In this document: one piece after another, positions 10,962-21,903 of the stretch
Layout of the letters: every line of letters starts with the position of its first letter
Numbering within the stretch: position 1 is the stretch's first letter
NCBI RefSeq assembly: GCF_022581195.2
Contig: NC_061473.1
Location: 8,556,001-8,620,000, forward strand
Origin: Helicoverpa zea
Taxonomy: Eukaryota > Arthropoda > Insecta > Lepidoptera > Noctuidae
Direction of reading: 5' to 3'
Length of the DNA: 64,000 bases
Notes under the pieces: model-generated
Told to the model about the DNA's origin: nothing
Seen by the model: the letters and a program-made list of their open reading frames with translations, nothing else
Databases searched by the model: none
Position numbers and translations under genes: made by a program

Positions 10962-11274
10962 AATGACCGGGGCTCAACCTTTCGATAATATCGGATTTTA
11001 CAAAAGCAAAATTATACTATTTCTTTGATCTGAGACTTACGCAAGAAAAATATATCGACATCAATATTTTTAAGAAATCGGCCAAAAAACTAGTCATTCA
11101 GCTAGTAGAAAATATCCGAATATATTTTCTTTCACATTTCAAATAATAATATTGTGTCGAGTCTTTTATATTACCTTATGCATATCTTTAACAAGACCGA
11201 TATATCACAACTATTTTCGTTTAGCAAAATTCAAAAGCAGCGCAAACCACCTCATTCTGGAACATTCCAGCTTA
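10962..11274. other. Intergenic DNA, nothing recognised
   Basis: AT-rich; no supported gene. Confidence 0.4.
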
Positions 11275-11282
11275 TCTATAGC

Positions 11283-11818
11283 CATGGAGAACAAAATGAC
11301 TAGCGGAGGTGCCATAACGGAAAATCTCTTAAGAAAGTAGCGCGCCAAAATGCGGGTGTGCAGAGACGAGGAACGTTCCCAGCGGGGCCCAGTTAGGGCC
11401 AAGGCCTGCCGGGGCTGCGGGTTGTTCGAAAGAGATACCGCGGCCCTGGCACATAAAAGGCCTACGACGGAACACGACGATTTTTAGTCAGTAAGAGTCT
11501 GACACTCCCTCGCCGCTGCTAACCTATAGTGGCAGGGGTCATTTGATAACTTTTGACGTCGTCAAAAAACAAAATAAATAAAAATAGATGAGGAACGTTA
11601 CTGTCTTCGCCCTTATGCGCCTTCTTTGGATCCGACAATTTTTTGTAATGCCAAGATTCGTTGACAGATGTCTCAAAGAAACCAAACGCCTTGCTAGTTC
11701 ACTCGTAACTGATTTGCTTTGCCTACCGCTGCTTTTGCTGCCTACCGATCGTATGTGACCTAGAAGAAGGCGCCTGACCTACAGCATTATGACATCTCCG
11801 TTCTTTCCATACTCCGGG
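11283..11818. mobile_element. CACGGAG MITE (copy B) with nested SINE
   Basis: The left end is CATGGAGAACAAAATGACTA and the right end is CTCCGGG, each one base off the consensus. Flanking octamers TCTATAGC (11275-11282) and TCTATAGA (11819-11826) match at 7 of 8 positions, pointing to an 8-bp TSD as in hAT or P superfamily elements. Without the nested SINE (11378-11585) it aligns with 62863-63158 along its left half. Confidence 0.7.
11378..11585 (+). mobile_element. SINE-like family C copy nested in a MITE
   Basis: Family C sequence from CCCAGCGGGGCCC to an A-rich tail. It is flanked by AGACGAGGAACGTT (11364-11377) and AGATGAGGAACGTT (11586-11599), a 14-bp TSD with one mismatch. The uninterrupted target, GACGAGGAACGTTACTGTC-like, is visible at 62947-62964. 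Confidence 0.8.
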
Positions 11819-11826
11819 TCTATAGA

Positions 11827-12396
11827 CGTTTCTGGTAACTTGGAGATACAGGCGTATCTAAATAACGGCATCTGAGGTGCCGGTGCTTGGAGGGCGCCAT
11901 TTTTACTTGAAAGGCGGAAATTATTCGTCATTACGGGGCTCTGATGCCGAGAATTTTTGGCAAAACGTGTCTCTTGGTAGGTGAAAATCTAGATGCTTGT
12001 TTGTTTAGTATTTTGGGTGAATTTAAGGCATTTGATTTATATATGTAACATTTGGTATGGCAGTATTTTTTTAAGATCCAGTTTTTATAGTGAATGAGAA
12101 GTCTTGATGTGTGATTGAGCGTGCAAACACAAAGCGCTGTTTCTTTTAAGTAAGTTTATTAGACCTAGAATAATAATAAATAGAAGTATACTAAAATTAA
12201 TTTTCGTAGTTAGGCAAGCAGTCAGGTACCTTGGAAAGTGAGCACCTGAATTTCTCACGTACAAAGATCTGCTTCATACAGGTATATATCATTTGCAGAT
12301 TCGAGACTAAGAAGTTTGAAAGTTTGACAATTAGTCTATGGCTAGACAAAAGACAGACGCTCAATTACGGCATTAAGGTTTTGAATGTTACCTGTC
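11827..12396. other. Intergenic DNA, nothing recognised
   Basis: No supported gene or recurring repeat. Confidence 0.4.
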
Positions 12397-12554
12397 GACC
12401 GCACATGCCGCGACTGCATTAAATCGGCCGCAGCTTGCACTAGGTACTGGTTTGTATGTAATTACATGAAACCGTTTTAGATAGAAGCGGCAGCAGCACG
12501 TGCAGTCGCCCTCAGATATCGGCCAATTTCTTGCAGTCGCTGCAAGTGCGGTCG
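12397..12554. mobile_element. GC-rich TIR element, CGACCGCAC ends
   Basis: The left end CGACCGCACATGCCGCGACT faces a right end whose reverse complement starts CGACCGCACTTGCAGCGACT. The inverted similarity runs for about 33 bp including a CGGCCG/CGGCCA core. 158 bp, no TSD found. Confidence 0.55.
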
Positions 12555-12607
12555 GCAGTTGCAGTCGACATCTTGCTTTCAAAACACACCTATGTAGCTG
12601 TATATAA

Positions 12608-12715
12608 CATTTACTAATTTATTATACTTTTTCTACACATTTTACAAAAAAATGAATGTACAAAGGCGGACTTAACGCCTTAGGCATTTTCTACCAGTCA
12701 ACCTTTAGGTGGAAT
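12608..12715 (-). repeat. LINE 3' UTR fragment (GCCTAAGGCGTTAAGTCCGC)
   Basis: On the minus strand it reads CCTAAGGCGTTAAGTCCGCC then TTTGTAC and an AT-rich end. The same motif ends the LINE remnant at 43850-44400, so this is a 5'-truncated piece of that or a related LINE. Confidence 0.55.
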
Positions 12716-12949
12716 CATCAGCATTATTACAAAAAGCTAGACATACGACGATTCTTCAAAATTCTCTACATTTTAACAACCAGTAGACCTTGGAAGTACC
12801 CTTTGCAAGTTACCCAACGTTCGTTAAAACTCGGTTCCACTTTGTAGGCAACATCCATTACACTAGATGGCATTTTAAAATACCCAACAATATTTTTAAA
12901 GTCATCTGACACAGCTAAGTCCACTACTAAAAATTCTGACGGCATTCCG
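12716..12949. other. Unique DNA between LINE fragments
   Basis: No supported gene. Confidence 0.35.
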
Positions 12950-12952
12950 TAT

Positions 12953-12981
12953 TTTATTTATTTATTTATTTATTTATTTAA
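12953..12981. repeat. (TTTA)n microsatellite, LINE 3' end
   Basis: About seven TTTA units. On the LINE's strand this is an (AAAT)n-type 3' terminus, directly abutting unique flanking DNA. Confidence 0.85.
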
Positions 12982-13218
12982 TAGTTTTGTACACATAAAA
13001 CACAAAGAAGAATAAATAATAGAAACAATAGTACAAGGGCACAGCTTATCTCTAAAGAAATTTCTTCCAGCAGGCCCGTTGTGGGAGAGTTAGAATAAAA
13101 AGAGATAGGTACAGATAGACAGTGTAAAAAGAAAGAAGATATAACCAATATATAATCACTAACATAAACTACTTAAATACATATAAATAAATATACATAC
13201 AATAAATACTATATGCAA

Positions 13219-13806
13219 CTATGACAGAGAGGAAAGATAGTGTTCTTTCAACTTGCGTTTAAACACAGCAACAGTCTGGCAGCTCCTCACCTCAGGCGGC
13301 AACTTATTCCACAGCCGTACAGCGTGCACGGTGAAAGAATAGGAGTAGAAGTCAGTGGAGTGGGAAGGGATTTTAAGAAGGGATTTGAGATGAGTCCTGC
13401 AGGACGCATCAGGTGAGCGGAGAAAGGAGAAACGTTCCCGCAGGTAGGTTGGAGATTTAGGATTAAAGAGGATATTAAAAAGAAGACACAAAATGCGAGT
13501 GTTCCTGCGAAGACGGATTGGGAGCCACTTGAGTTCCTTGCGAAAGTGTGAAACATGATCATACTTTTTAAGATTAAAAACAAAACGTATACAAAGATTT
13601 TGCAAGCGCTCAAGTTTATTTAAAAGCTCCTCTGTGGCATCCAGATAACAGGCATCAGCGTAATCTATGATGGGTTGGATGAGAGTCTGAGCAAGAGATA
13701 TTTTGGTTTTCAATGGCAAAAAGTATTGGAGGCATTTCAGCGCATGGAAAGTGCAGTAAACTTTACGACTAACTTCATTGACTTGAGCTGTCCACGATAA
13801 GTTCAT
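13219..13806 (-). CDS. LINE ORF2, C-terminal part (after frameshift)
   Basis: 195 codons continuing the reverse transcriptase polyprotein after a one-base frameshift near 13825. It begins inside the region after the RT palm and thumb and ends with a domain common to CR1/Jockey elements: a long basic helical stretch and the HAVRLWNKLPPEVR motif near its C-terminus, then VFKRKLKEHYLSS and stop. Equivalent RLWN motifs appear in the LINE remnants at 32263 and 44040. The ATG that opens this frame is internal, so it is not a separate gene. It overlaps the upstream frame by 4 bases. Confidence 0.85.
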   Translation of the reverse strand: MNLSWTAQVNEVSRKVYCTFHALKCLQYFLPLKTKISLAQTLIQPIIDYADACYLDATEELLNKLERLQNLCIRFVFNLKKYDHVSHFRKELKWLPIRLRRNTRILCLLFNILFNPKSPTYLRERFSFLRSPDASCRTHLKSLLKIPSHSTDFYSYSFTVHAVRLWNKLPPEVRSCQTVAVFKRKLKEHYLSSLS

Positions 13807-16157
13807 ATCAAATGTAATACCCAGGTTTTTGCTGTATTAGCGTAGTCAATCTGAACCCCATTCAAACCTAGAGGTGGTAGCGACGCAACATCTAGCCTGC
13901 TACGCATGTATCTGCTGCCAATGATCATGGCCTGAGACTTCCTGGGATTAATTTGCAGCCCAAAGGACTGCGCCCAATCACCAATCGCATCCAGGTCACG
14001 ATTCATGGCAGCAATGGCAGCTTCTGCATCAGAACAGGGAAAATGTCTGTAAAGCTGCAAGTCGTCTGCGTAGAGATGGAAGTGGGAAGAAATGACCTTT
14101 GTGACAGAGTCAATGAAAATAGAAAACAGGAGAGGGGAGAGAACGCCACCTTGAGGTACACCCGCAGTGAGATTGCACCAACTAGAGGTCAAGTTATCGA
14201 GGCGAACACATTGTGAACGGCCTTTTAAATAAGAATCAAACCAACTTAGGGTGGAAGGGGAAATATTTACAGATTTAAGAATACCAAGTAGGATATCAAA
14301 GTCAACAGAGTTAAAGGCACTGCTAAAATCAAGAAGGATGAGTAAGGTGAGAGATTTGTTCTCCATCGCGAGGCGAATGTCATCAGTGACCTTCAACAAT
14401 GCCGTTGATGTACTGTGACCAGGCCGAAAGCCAGATTGAAACGGACTCAGCAGATCCATTCTGTCTATATACGCAGTCAGCTGACGGTGAACAAGATGCT
14501 CAAGAACTTTAGAAAGGAATGGGAGTATAGAGATGGGTCTAAAATCTGTCAAAGCTATAGGATTAGAAAGTTTGGGCAAAGGAATAACAATAGCTGCTTT
14601 CCATAGATCGGGAAAGGTGCCGGAGAACAAGGAAAAATTAAAAATGTGAGTCAAAACAGGAAGGACAGAGGAAAGAGTGAGGGAAATCATTCGCGAGCAT
14701 ATGTCGTCGTTGCCAACTGCATTAGACGAGATCGAAAGAATTGACTTTTTCACATCATCCAAAGTCACAGCACACCACTCGAAAGGAGGGCAATCAGGCA
14801 ACGGCACACTAGCCAGCCTGCTCAGAGTATTGGCCCTGACGTGCGCACCCAAACGAACAGGAGGAGAGGAGAAGTGATTGTTAAGAGCACACACGTCAGT
14901 GTCACCACTAGGAGCAGCCGCAGTTTTACCGATACCGATAGATTTTAAAAATTTCCAAACCTCAGAGGAATTACGGTTATCAAGAGAATTGTGGAAGTAG
15001 CGTCTCTTAGCATCTCTGCACATTCGACTGCAGCGGTTACGTAAAGTTTTGTACGCTATGAGGTTACGCTCAGACGGACTACGCTTCAGCCTCCTCTTCG
15101 CCCTATCACGACTGGCCATCAATTCCTTGATAGCAGGCGTGAGCCAAGGAGCCGGAATATTCCTTACTTTAATTCGACGAATAGGAGCGTGGCTGTCGAA
15201 CAAATTTAACAATTTAGCGTTGAAGCAATTAACCATTTCGTTGATGCAGTCGTACTCAAAAATACAGGACCAGTCAATGAGATCTGCATCACGCTTTAAC
15301 GCCTCCAAGTCAATGCCCTTGTAATTCCGAAGGAAAAGGTACTGTGGCTTTCGCTTAGGAGGACGAATCCTGTAAGACAGAAAGATGAAATCGTGGTAGG
15401 AAAAACAAGCAGTAAGCTGTCCGTGAAAAGAAACATTGCTGATCTTAGATACAATCATAAGATCTAACAGGGAAGGAGTACAATTGGGAAAGTGGTGAGT
15501 AGCAGAAAGAGGTAAAATACTAAGATTGAAAGAAGAAAGGAGAGATTTAAGTTTATACGCTCGACTGTCATCCTTAAGCAAACAAGTGTTAAAGTCACCC
15601 ATGATAACTACATGCTCGTACAAGGGACAATAATCATATAACAGAGAGTCTAACATGTCAAAGTAATTTACATTAAGATTAGGACTATATAATACTCCAA
15701 GAAGTAACTTGGTGCGATTAAGGAGAATTTCAAGAAATAGATACTCTGCTGATTCCGAGTACAATGAAGGCGAAGCACTGACGATCTTAAACGGGACATC
15801 GGCCCGCAAGTACATGGCGACGCCCCCACCTCCCTTTCCAGTTCTGTCATTACGAACCAGAACAAAACCAGGGAGGGCATAGTGAGTAGACAGAAGTGAA
15901 GGTTTCAAAAAAGACTCGGAAATCAACAGAGCATCAAGATGCGCACTGTCAATAGATGCCAGAAGATCGGAGTAGTGACCAGGAACACTTTGAGCATTTA
16001 TGTGGGCTATGTTGAAATTGTTGGGGTAAGGAGATAGAAGTGAGGAGATCTGATCACCCAACGTCAGAGGGGCAGAAGAGTTGCTATCCACACTGACAAA
16101 ACTGTCGGAAGTTGAAAAGCAAGAGAAAAAACTATCATCTAAGCAAAAATCATCCAT
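13803..16157 (-). CDS. LINE ORF2: APE endonuclease and reverse transcriptase
   Basis: 784 codons. The N-terminal APE-type endonuclease shows HINAQS (Asn54), the acidic residue in SESF (Glu81), GDFN (187-190), Asp232 in LLDLM and the final YHD (His255), which together form the metal-binding nicking site. The reverse transcriptase follows: DFRPIS, QSGFRPGHST, LLDFSSAFNSVD with the first catalytic Asp near 610, GVPQGG near 667, and YADD at 696-699. These nick target DNA and prime cDNA synthesis. The frame ends in an aberrant tail after an A run near 13823-13827, where loss of one base shifts into a stop; the true C-terminus lies in 13219-13806. All visible catalytic residues are kept. No RNase H domain was seen. 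Confidence 0.9.
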   Translation of the reverse strand: MDDFCLDDSFFSCFSTSDSFVSVDSNSSAPLTLGDQISSLLSPYPNNFNIAHINAQSVPGHYSDLLASIDSAHLDALLISESFLKPSLLSTHYALPGFVLVRNDRTGKGGGGVAMYLRADVPFKIVSASPSLYSESAEYLFLEILLNRTKLLLGVLYSPNLNVNYFDMLDSLLYDYCPLYEHVVIMGDFNTCLLKDDSRAYKLKSLLSSFNLSILPLSATHHFPNCTPSLLDLMIVSKISNVSFHGQLTACFSYHDFIFLSYRIRPPKRKPQYLFLRNYKGIDLEALKRDADLIDWSCIFEYDCINEMVNCFNAKLLNLFDSHAPIRRIKVRNIPAPWLTPAIKELMASRDRAKRRLKRSPSERNLIAYKTLRNRCSRMCRDAKRRYFHNSLDNRNSSEVWKFLKSIGIGKTAAAPSGDTDVCALNNHFSSPPVRLGAHVRANTLSRLASVPLPDCPPFEWCAVTLDDVKKSILSISSNAVGNDDICSRMISLTLSSVLPVLTHIFNFSLFSGTFPDLWKAAIVIPLPKLSNPIALTDFRPISILPFLSKVLEHLVHRQLTAYIDRMDLLSPFQSGFRPGHSTSTALLKVTDDIRLAMENKSLTLLILLDFSSAFNSVDFDILLGILKSVNISPSTLSWFDSYLKGRSQCVRLDNLTSSWCNLTAGVPQGGVLSPLLFSIFIDSVTKVISSHFHLYADDLQLYRHFPCSDAEAAIAAMNRDLDAIGDWAQSFGLQINPRKSQAMIIGSRYMRSRLDVASLPPLGLNGVQIDYANTAKTWVLHLI

Positions 16158-16741
16158 AAATATTTAAAGAAATATATATATAAAAATAAAAATAGGTATA
16201 AAATAATAAAAAAAAAAATAAAAAAAAAATATCCGTAACTCTTGGCTATTTTAACTCACCACACAACAGTCGCAAAAAAGCAAGAGAATTAAACAAACAG
16301 TACGAAAAAAAAAACAATACACGCTACATTGACACTGAATACAAATAATAATAACAAAAAATTAAAAAAACAGAAAACGAGAATAACAGTATAAAAATAA
16401 ATAAAGAAAAGTGGCAACACAAATAAAAGTACGGACATCAGTAAGCTAAGCGAGAATAGCAATGACATTAAAAATAAAAAATTAAAGATGTTGACAACTA
16501 ATTAATGTCAAATGGAACTGTCATTGTCAAACAGAACCACTTGTCAAACAAATGATACATAAAATAAACACAAATTGAAGTGAAATCGAAAAAAATAAAA
16601 ATAAAAGCTAGCTACCGACGTTAAATAAAAACAAGAACGTACGTGGTCGAGTATGTACCGACATTACACACACAAAAAGTAAGACACACAAAAGAGAACT
16701 ATAAAATTAGGAAGTTAAAGCGGAAAGTGACAAAGCAACAT
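16158..16741 (-). other. Inter-ORF spacer of the LINE
   Basis: 584 bp, strongly A-rich on the plus strand, stop-rich in all frames, between ORF1 and ORF2. The length excludes simple stop-start coupling, so ORF2 translation would need another mechanism or the spacer has grown. Confidence 0.6.
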
Positions 16742-17512
16742 TTAGCGACGCGTCTTCCTCAGCACCTTCGCTTTCTTAGCATCAGCCTTTGGAGAAATGC
16801 TAGCCACTGAAGGCAACGCACTACCTCCAGCAGTCGCTGCACTAACACTAGCGGGAAACAATGCAATAAGATCGTCTAGCTCACCCAAACTGGAGATCTT
16901 ACGACGAGACTTATCTGCCGCTTGAACGATGATCTTTCCCTCCGCAGACCAACAGCTACTGATACCAAAGTGTTTCCGAGCAGCAACAAAAACCTGATGA
17001 CGGGTCTTAGTCAGAAACTCGGATATAGTAATACCCGAGCCTTTGAGTGAAGTTTTGTTGTCCCAGAGAACTCGACGATGCTCCATATCCTTAAAGCGCA
17101 CGAGCACAGGCCTGGTTTTAGCCTGCGAGGCACCAAGTCTATGGCACACCTCAAACATGTCCAGGCAGGCGTCATCCAACTTCATGCGCTTAACAACTAC
17201 GTCCAGAACAGTCTCGTTGACCTTCTCATTGGCCTTCTCTGGAATACCATGGAACAGCAGGATCTTCCTTCGCATGGCAGTTTCGTGTTTGTCAAGAGCA
17301 CGGGAAACAAGCTCAATCTGTGCTTTAAGAAGAGTCAAAGAATGACACACAAAACTTTTAAATTCGATGAATTCAGAAGAAAGCGACGCCAAGTCGAGGT
17401 GCTTTGGAGCACTGCCAGCAGCAATCTTCAGCAGCTTGTCTTCATAGTTTTGCATACGGGAACCAAAGAGTTTCTCCAAGTCAGCCATGCTCTGTGCAAG
17501 TTTGTTGTCCAT
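16742..17512 (-). CDS. LINE ORF1, RNA-binding protein
   Basis: 256 codons, intact. Residues 1-80 are predicted helical with heptad-like spacing (LEKLFG, LLKAQIELVSRALDKHETA). Then comes an RRM-like block starting RRKILLFHGIPE (about 81-92) and running through VCHRLG and RPVLVRFKD (to about 145), and a basic C-terminal domain (FLTKTRHQVFVAARKHFG) ending in a Lys/Arg-rich tail. This order resembles L1-type ORF1 proteins and the FP25K-like domain often annotated in moth LINE ORF1s. It has no CCHC zinc knuckles, unlike Jockey and I ORF1. The expected role is binding LINE RNA in a ribonucleoprotein. The ATG at 17512 is the first in frame. Confidence 0.85.
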   Translation of the reverse strand: MDNKLAQSMADLEKLFGSRMQNYEDKLLKIAAGSAPKHLDLASLSSEFIEFKSFVCHSLTLLKAQIELVSRALDKHETAMRRKILLFHGIPEKANEKVNETVLDVVVKRMKLDDACLDMFEVCHRLGASQAKTRPVLVRFKDMEHRRVLWDNKTSLKGSGITISEFLTKTRHQVFVAARKHFGISSCWSAEGKIIVQAADKSRRKISSLGELDDLIALFPASVSAATAGGSALPSVASISPKADAKKAKVLRKTRR

Positions 17513-17718
17513 AGTTGTAAGATGATGTGAAGTGAAGAAGTGTTGTTAAATGGAGAGTTTATTATAGAAAAGTGATGAAAGGTGAGTTAAAGAGCCAAAT
17601 CAATACATGTAATTATCAAAATACTGTAATTTCTAATTTAAATAAATAATAAATATAAGCAGCAAAAAACACGTCTAACTGTCACTCCTACCCACATAGA
17701 AATTCTATTTTATTTTGT

Positions 17719-17864
17719 ACACTGGCGGCCAGAAAAATGAGGCACCTGCAAGTAAAGTTTAAAGTTGCTTTGAAGAACGTGACCTTTTGAAAGAATAGCT
17801 TAGGGAACAGATATCGTGTTCTATCTCCAGGTTTCTGACCTTATTTTTCTGACCTTTACAGGAT
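17719..17864. repeat. Possible TIR element, CTGGCGGCCAGAAAAAT ends
   Basis: CACTGGCGGCCAGAAAAATG at the left faces ATTTTTCTGACCTTTACAG at the right, an imperfect inverted pair of about 25 bp. A similar CACTGGCG end occurs at about 26911. No TSD is convincing. Confidence 0.3.
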
Positions 17865-20800
17865 AATTCTTTAGAAATGGCAAATTATTGTTACTGTACG
17901 TGAATAGTAAGTCTATCTTTCTGTGTAGGTATGGCTATTGGATATTGACTGTATTTTATAAAGAAGGAAAAATGCAAAGATCGCTTACTCGTATTTAATA
18001 AATAGCAAGAATATTGGAGAATTGAAGAATATTGGATACTTTGTTTTTAATAGCGTGAAATACTTTTACAATAAGTTAAGTAATTAAAAAAAAAAAACTA
18101 AAAAAAATGTTTTTGCTTCTTCTCTCAATTCTTAGACTTCAGTATAAGTCCTAGTTTCAAGAACAAAATAGGAAACAAATAAACCAGTTTAATTTAAAAA
18201 AGTTGAACACATTCGATCGTTTAATTTAACGGCGACATTAACCGTCGGCTTCGGCGGCAGTTTAGTGTTCACACTAACTGTTCAAATGGTTTAAACCCTA
18301 GTTTAAGACGTCGGAAGTTAATAGCCTATGTGTATTGGTTAGTGTTTAGTGTTATACACATCGTTTGGAATAAAGGAGGTCATGTTTCAACAGCGAGATG
18401 TTTTGTCTTCTTACTGTGGATTTCACTGAATCACAAGCTCGTTTCAAGATATAACATGTTTTTTATTATAAATAAGTCATCTACATAACTGTCTGTGAAT
18501 TTCCATAGACACACAGATTGTTTAAATCCACCGTTAAAAAATATTTTCGGTACATATTTTAGAGTCCCAGAAAGGACATATATTACGTAACTTTTTACCC
18601 GTTTGCGGGAAGTGGTTCTCCCGAAACGTAGGTGTAACCTCATAGCATAGCTAATTTCACCCTACACAGATTTACAGGTCACAAATAAACACATCCCCAT
18701 AATGTAAGTAGACATGTCTACGTCCACAGAGATTGATAGATTGATAACTGTGAACATTGACGTTGTCCAAATGTAGGTCTGTTAGTCAGAGCATGAGTGA
18801 TGATCTTGTGTACTGCTTGAGATATTGTGAGTTGTCTCAATCGAGTAGGTCATTTGTTTGTCTGTCTTGAGGGCTCAGACAATTGTGTTGAGAAGTTATT
18901 TTTGAATTTGAAGCTGTGAAAAGACTATTAGAACGAATGATAAAGTATGATATGAATGTGCTTAAAAAAGGTTTATTAAAGAGTAGTTTTACAGTTTTTT
19001 TTTTTGTCTTTACCAATGTTTTAGATTAGATTTCGCTCACGATATTGATGGGAGCCATTTCACGTAATCGGATAAAAAATAGCCTATAAAGAAACCTTAA
19101 CTAAAGAAAACACGGCATATTGTTAAAAAGAACTTTTCCTACCATCTTTAAGGCCAAATTCAGAAAACTACATATTACTATAGAAAACAAATGGCATTTC
19201 TACTGTTCCCTTTTCTATGTCCTCAACTGTACACTTGTAGGCGGAGTTACAACAATGTTACCAGAGCAAAATTACTTAAAAAACTTTTGGACAGTTCGAG
19301 CGTGAAAAATAACTGGTACGTGGTCAGAGAGCTGTAATCTACTGTTTGTAAGTATACAATATAATACAAATTGCTATTTTCTTGTGACCTACTCTTCAAA
19401 TCTAGAATAATCTAGGTCAGGTATTATATTTCAATTTTGGTACGCATTATCGTTATAATGACAAATAAAATAGAATGAAAAAAAAAACTATCTCTAATTA
19501 TATTTTTTAAGGTCCGTTCGAATATTATATTAAACATACGTTGAAATTTTAAAATATGCATTCAATAATGTAAGCACGATTCGGTAACATAAGGTAGGTA
19601 TTGAGGCAACGCTGGATATTATAAAAAAAAAAAAAACTCCTATGTTTAATAATGCGCGATTGAATTTCCTAAAAGGCAGTACTGGTGAAAACAACCGTCA
19701 AACAGTAGTTTCTATTTTAGCCGACCAAATAACTTACGCGGTAATTCCGCACTATCACAGAACCTCTAAAAAAACTATAAAATACTTGAAACTTCAAACA
19801 CATACAGAGGTACCCATAGTAAAAAAATATCAGGGACCCCCATAACTTTCACTTGAGAAGTCGTAAACTATGGATCGATGGGATCGGGACCACAGATAGG
19901 AAAACCATTTCAGTATAGACTTCAGTATATCAAGTATTTATTTATTAACCCACCTTTTTGGCGACTGTTACTTGCCCAAGTAAAGTATCGAGTTTCCCGG
20001 GTTGAGGAGGTCAGATAGACTAACGTTCGTTTCCTATATTCTATCTATATTTGGTTTTGAAAACTAGAGATAGGTATTTGATATTTCTTGAGTGAGGCTT
20101 ATGTTAAAGTTTACCTCTAGTAAGCAAATCAACAGATAAGTAGACAATATTGAGAACGGCTGTTAGTTGCATTCAGTTAAACTGGAAATAGACACTAATA
20201 TAGGGAAAAGGCCAGGCAAATTATAACCAGACCACGTTTACGGCAAGAGGAATAAGAATTCTATTTATAAAAATATGACTATCATTGTTTTGGGGTTGAG
20301 AATGATGAAACACTATACAGGAAACGTTTTTTGTTTGTTTTTACCTACTTTACTTTACGATTGATCGATTCGAATCGATTTGAAAAACTCTTGTCCTGTC
20401 TAAAAGCTGTTATTATTTTATCTACGTACGTGAAGAAGTTTCCTTGGGACTCGAGTGAAACCGCAAGAAACGGATAGTTTACGTACGTATAATGATGATG
20501 ATGATGATGAAATGAATACACAAAGAAAAATCACGTTTTCTCCTTAAAAGCTATATCTTGTTAATTACAAAAGATCTCATTACGTAAGATAATTTGTTTT
20601 CTTACGATTCGCGGTGATACGGCCGAGATCTAATTAAGAAAATAATATTTTGTGGCCAAAGAAATGTTGCCAGCGCTAAGCTAAGCGTACAAAATCCTTT
20701 ATTTTTGTTAAAATGTTTTACTTTGCGTTCGTCTGTCTCTTGAGGGTCTTGTTAAAGTCAATGATACGCGAGCGAGCAAAAAGGCAAAAGATTTTCATTT

Positions 20801-21085
20801 TGAACTAATACTAATAAACTTTTATTGAGTACTAAATATTAATTTATTAGCCTAATCTAACCTAAAGAATAATTTACTAATATTATCAATGCGCCGCCAC
20901 ACCAAAACTACTGAATCGAATAAAATGAAATTCGGTACTAGGGTCTGAAAAGGACATCTATAATCTATAACATATAATAAATCTGTAGAAAAGTAATTTT
21001 TGTACATTGAAGAAATTGACAAAAAAAATAGCCAGCATGTTAAAGGATAACTAACAGAACCCATTTCCATCATTTTTGTCATTTT
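17865..21085. other. Long AT-rich intergenic stretch
   Basis: No gene is supported. Open frames of 60-76 codons at 18431, 19120, 19642 and 20852 show no motif. A (GAT)n run lies at 20492-20510, preceded by a decayed repeat end around 20440-20485. Confidence 0.45.
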
Positions 21086-21134
21086 TGTCTGTTTGTCTGT
21101 TTGTCTGTTTGTCTGTTTATCTGTTTGTTTGTTC
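21086..21134 (+). repeat. (TGTCTGTT)n microsatellite
   Basis: About six imperfect TGTCTGTT units. Confidence 0.85.
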
Positions 21135-21887
21135 GCGATTCACGTAAAATCTACGAATTAAATGCAGACAATGCTTATATACAAAAACTCTACGTAACTT
21201 GGGGTATTACTTAGTTTTTGTTTCATCGAAATCGATTCACTCTATCAAAAGATATGATTAATTTTGTGAATTCAAGATGTAAAATATTACGACACGCAAT
21301 CTATTTGTCAAAACTGTACATTTGAATGTTGTACTTATATTAGTTGATCGGCCTATTATTAATCTTTACACAGAAAATCACACCTTTATAAGTAACTTCG
21401 GAAGAAAAAAAAATATGTAAATTTTGTTTAGCCAAGGTTAAAGTAGCTCCATCTGTGGTAAATAAAATACATCATCAATTTGTCAAAGGAGCGAGGTGGT
21501 AAATGACAATATTACCATACATTCTTTATAGAGGATTATTATTTCAACAGATGGAGTTGTGTATTTTCCGTAATTCACCATATTTTAACACGAAGTGTAA
21601 TTTTTCGATAGACATTTCAATAGTGTTTGTCAGTTTGCCGTGCCACATCAAAATCCAACTATAATTATTACCTTGATGAAAGGAAAATTAATAGTTCTCG
21701 GCCAAATTTAAAACGGTGCCATCTAAATTATTTTTTGAACATTATGTCAAAAATGATGACTTTAGTGGAACAATTAATTATCATTTAAAGTTACAGATGG
21801 AGTTCATATCAGGATTTTTTCATAAACATAGTTTAGCTTATCTTCCACTAATGTGGTGGCCTTAAAACAAATTACTTTGAGTGAGTA
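21135..21887. other. Intergenic DNA with inverted CTCCATCTGT motifs
   Basis: GCTCCATCTGTGG near 21446 faces ACAGATGGAGTTG near 21548, and GTGCCATCT near 21717 faces ACAGATGGAGTTC near 21794. These look like two small inverted-repeat elements, but no edges or TSDs were found. Confidence 0.35.
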
Positions 21888-21903
21888 GTATTAAGTAGAC
21901 CTT

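Larger units (their letters stand above)
12950..17650 (-). mobile_element. Nearly full-length CR1/Jockey-type LINE
   Basis: A two-ORF non-LTR retrotransposon on the minus strand. In order it has a short 5' region (about 17513-17650, limit uncertain), ORF1 (16742-17512), a 584-bp A-rich spacer with stops, ORF2 with endonuclease and reverse transcriptase (13219-16157), a 3' UTR (12982-13218) and a (TTTA)n tail seen from the plus strand at 12953-12981. The tail is a microsatellite, not poly(A), as in CR1-related clades. No TSD was resolved, so the 5' end is a guess. The element is young: ORF1 is intact and ORF2 has one frameshift. The precise clade (CR1, Daphne or other) needs a tree. Confidence 0.85.

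Noticed and set aside
13287..13613. Second minus-strand frame of 108 codons in the LINE
   Set aside because: It overlaps the ORF2 C-terminus in another frame; the RLWN frame is the real one.
13953..17530. Plus-strand frames inside the LINE (87-150 codons)
   Set aside because: They are antisense to ORF1 and ORF2 and have no motif.
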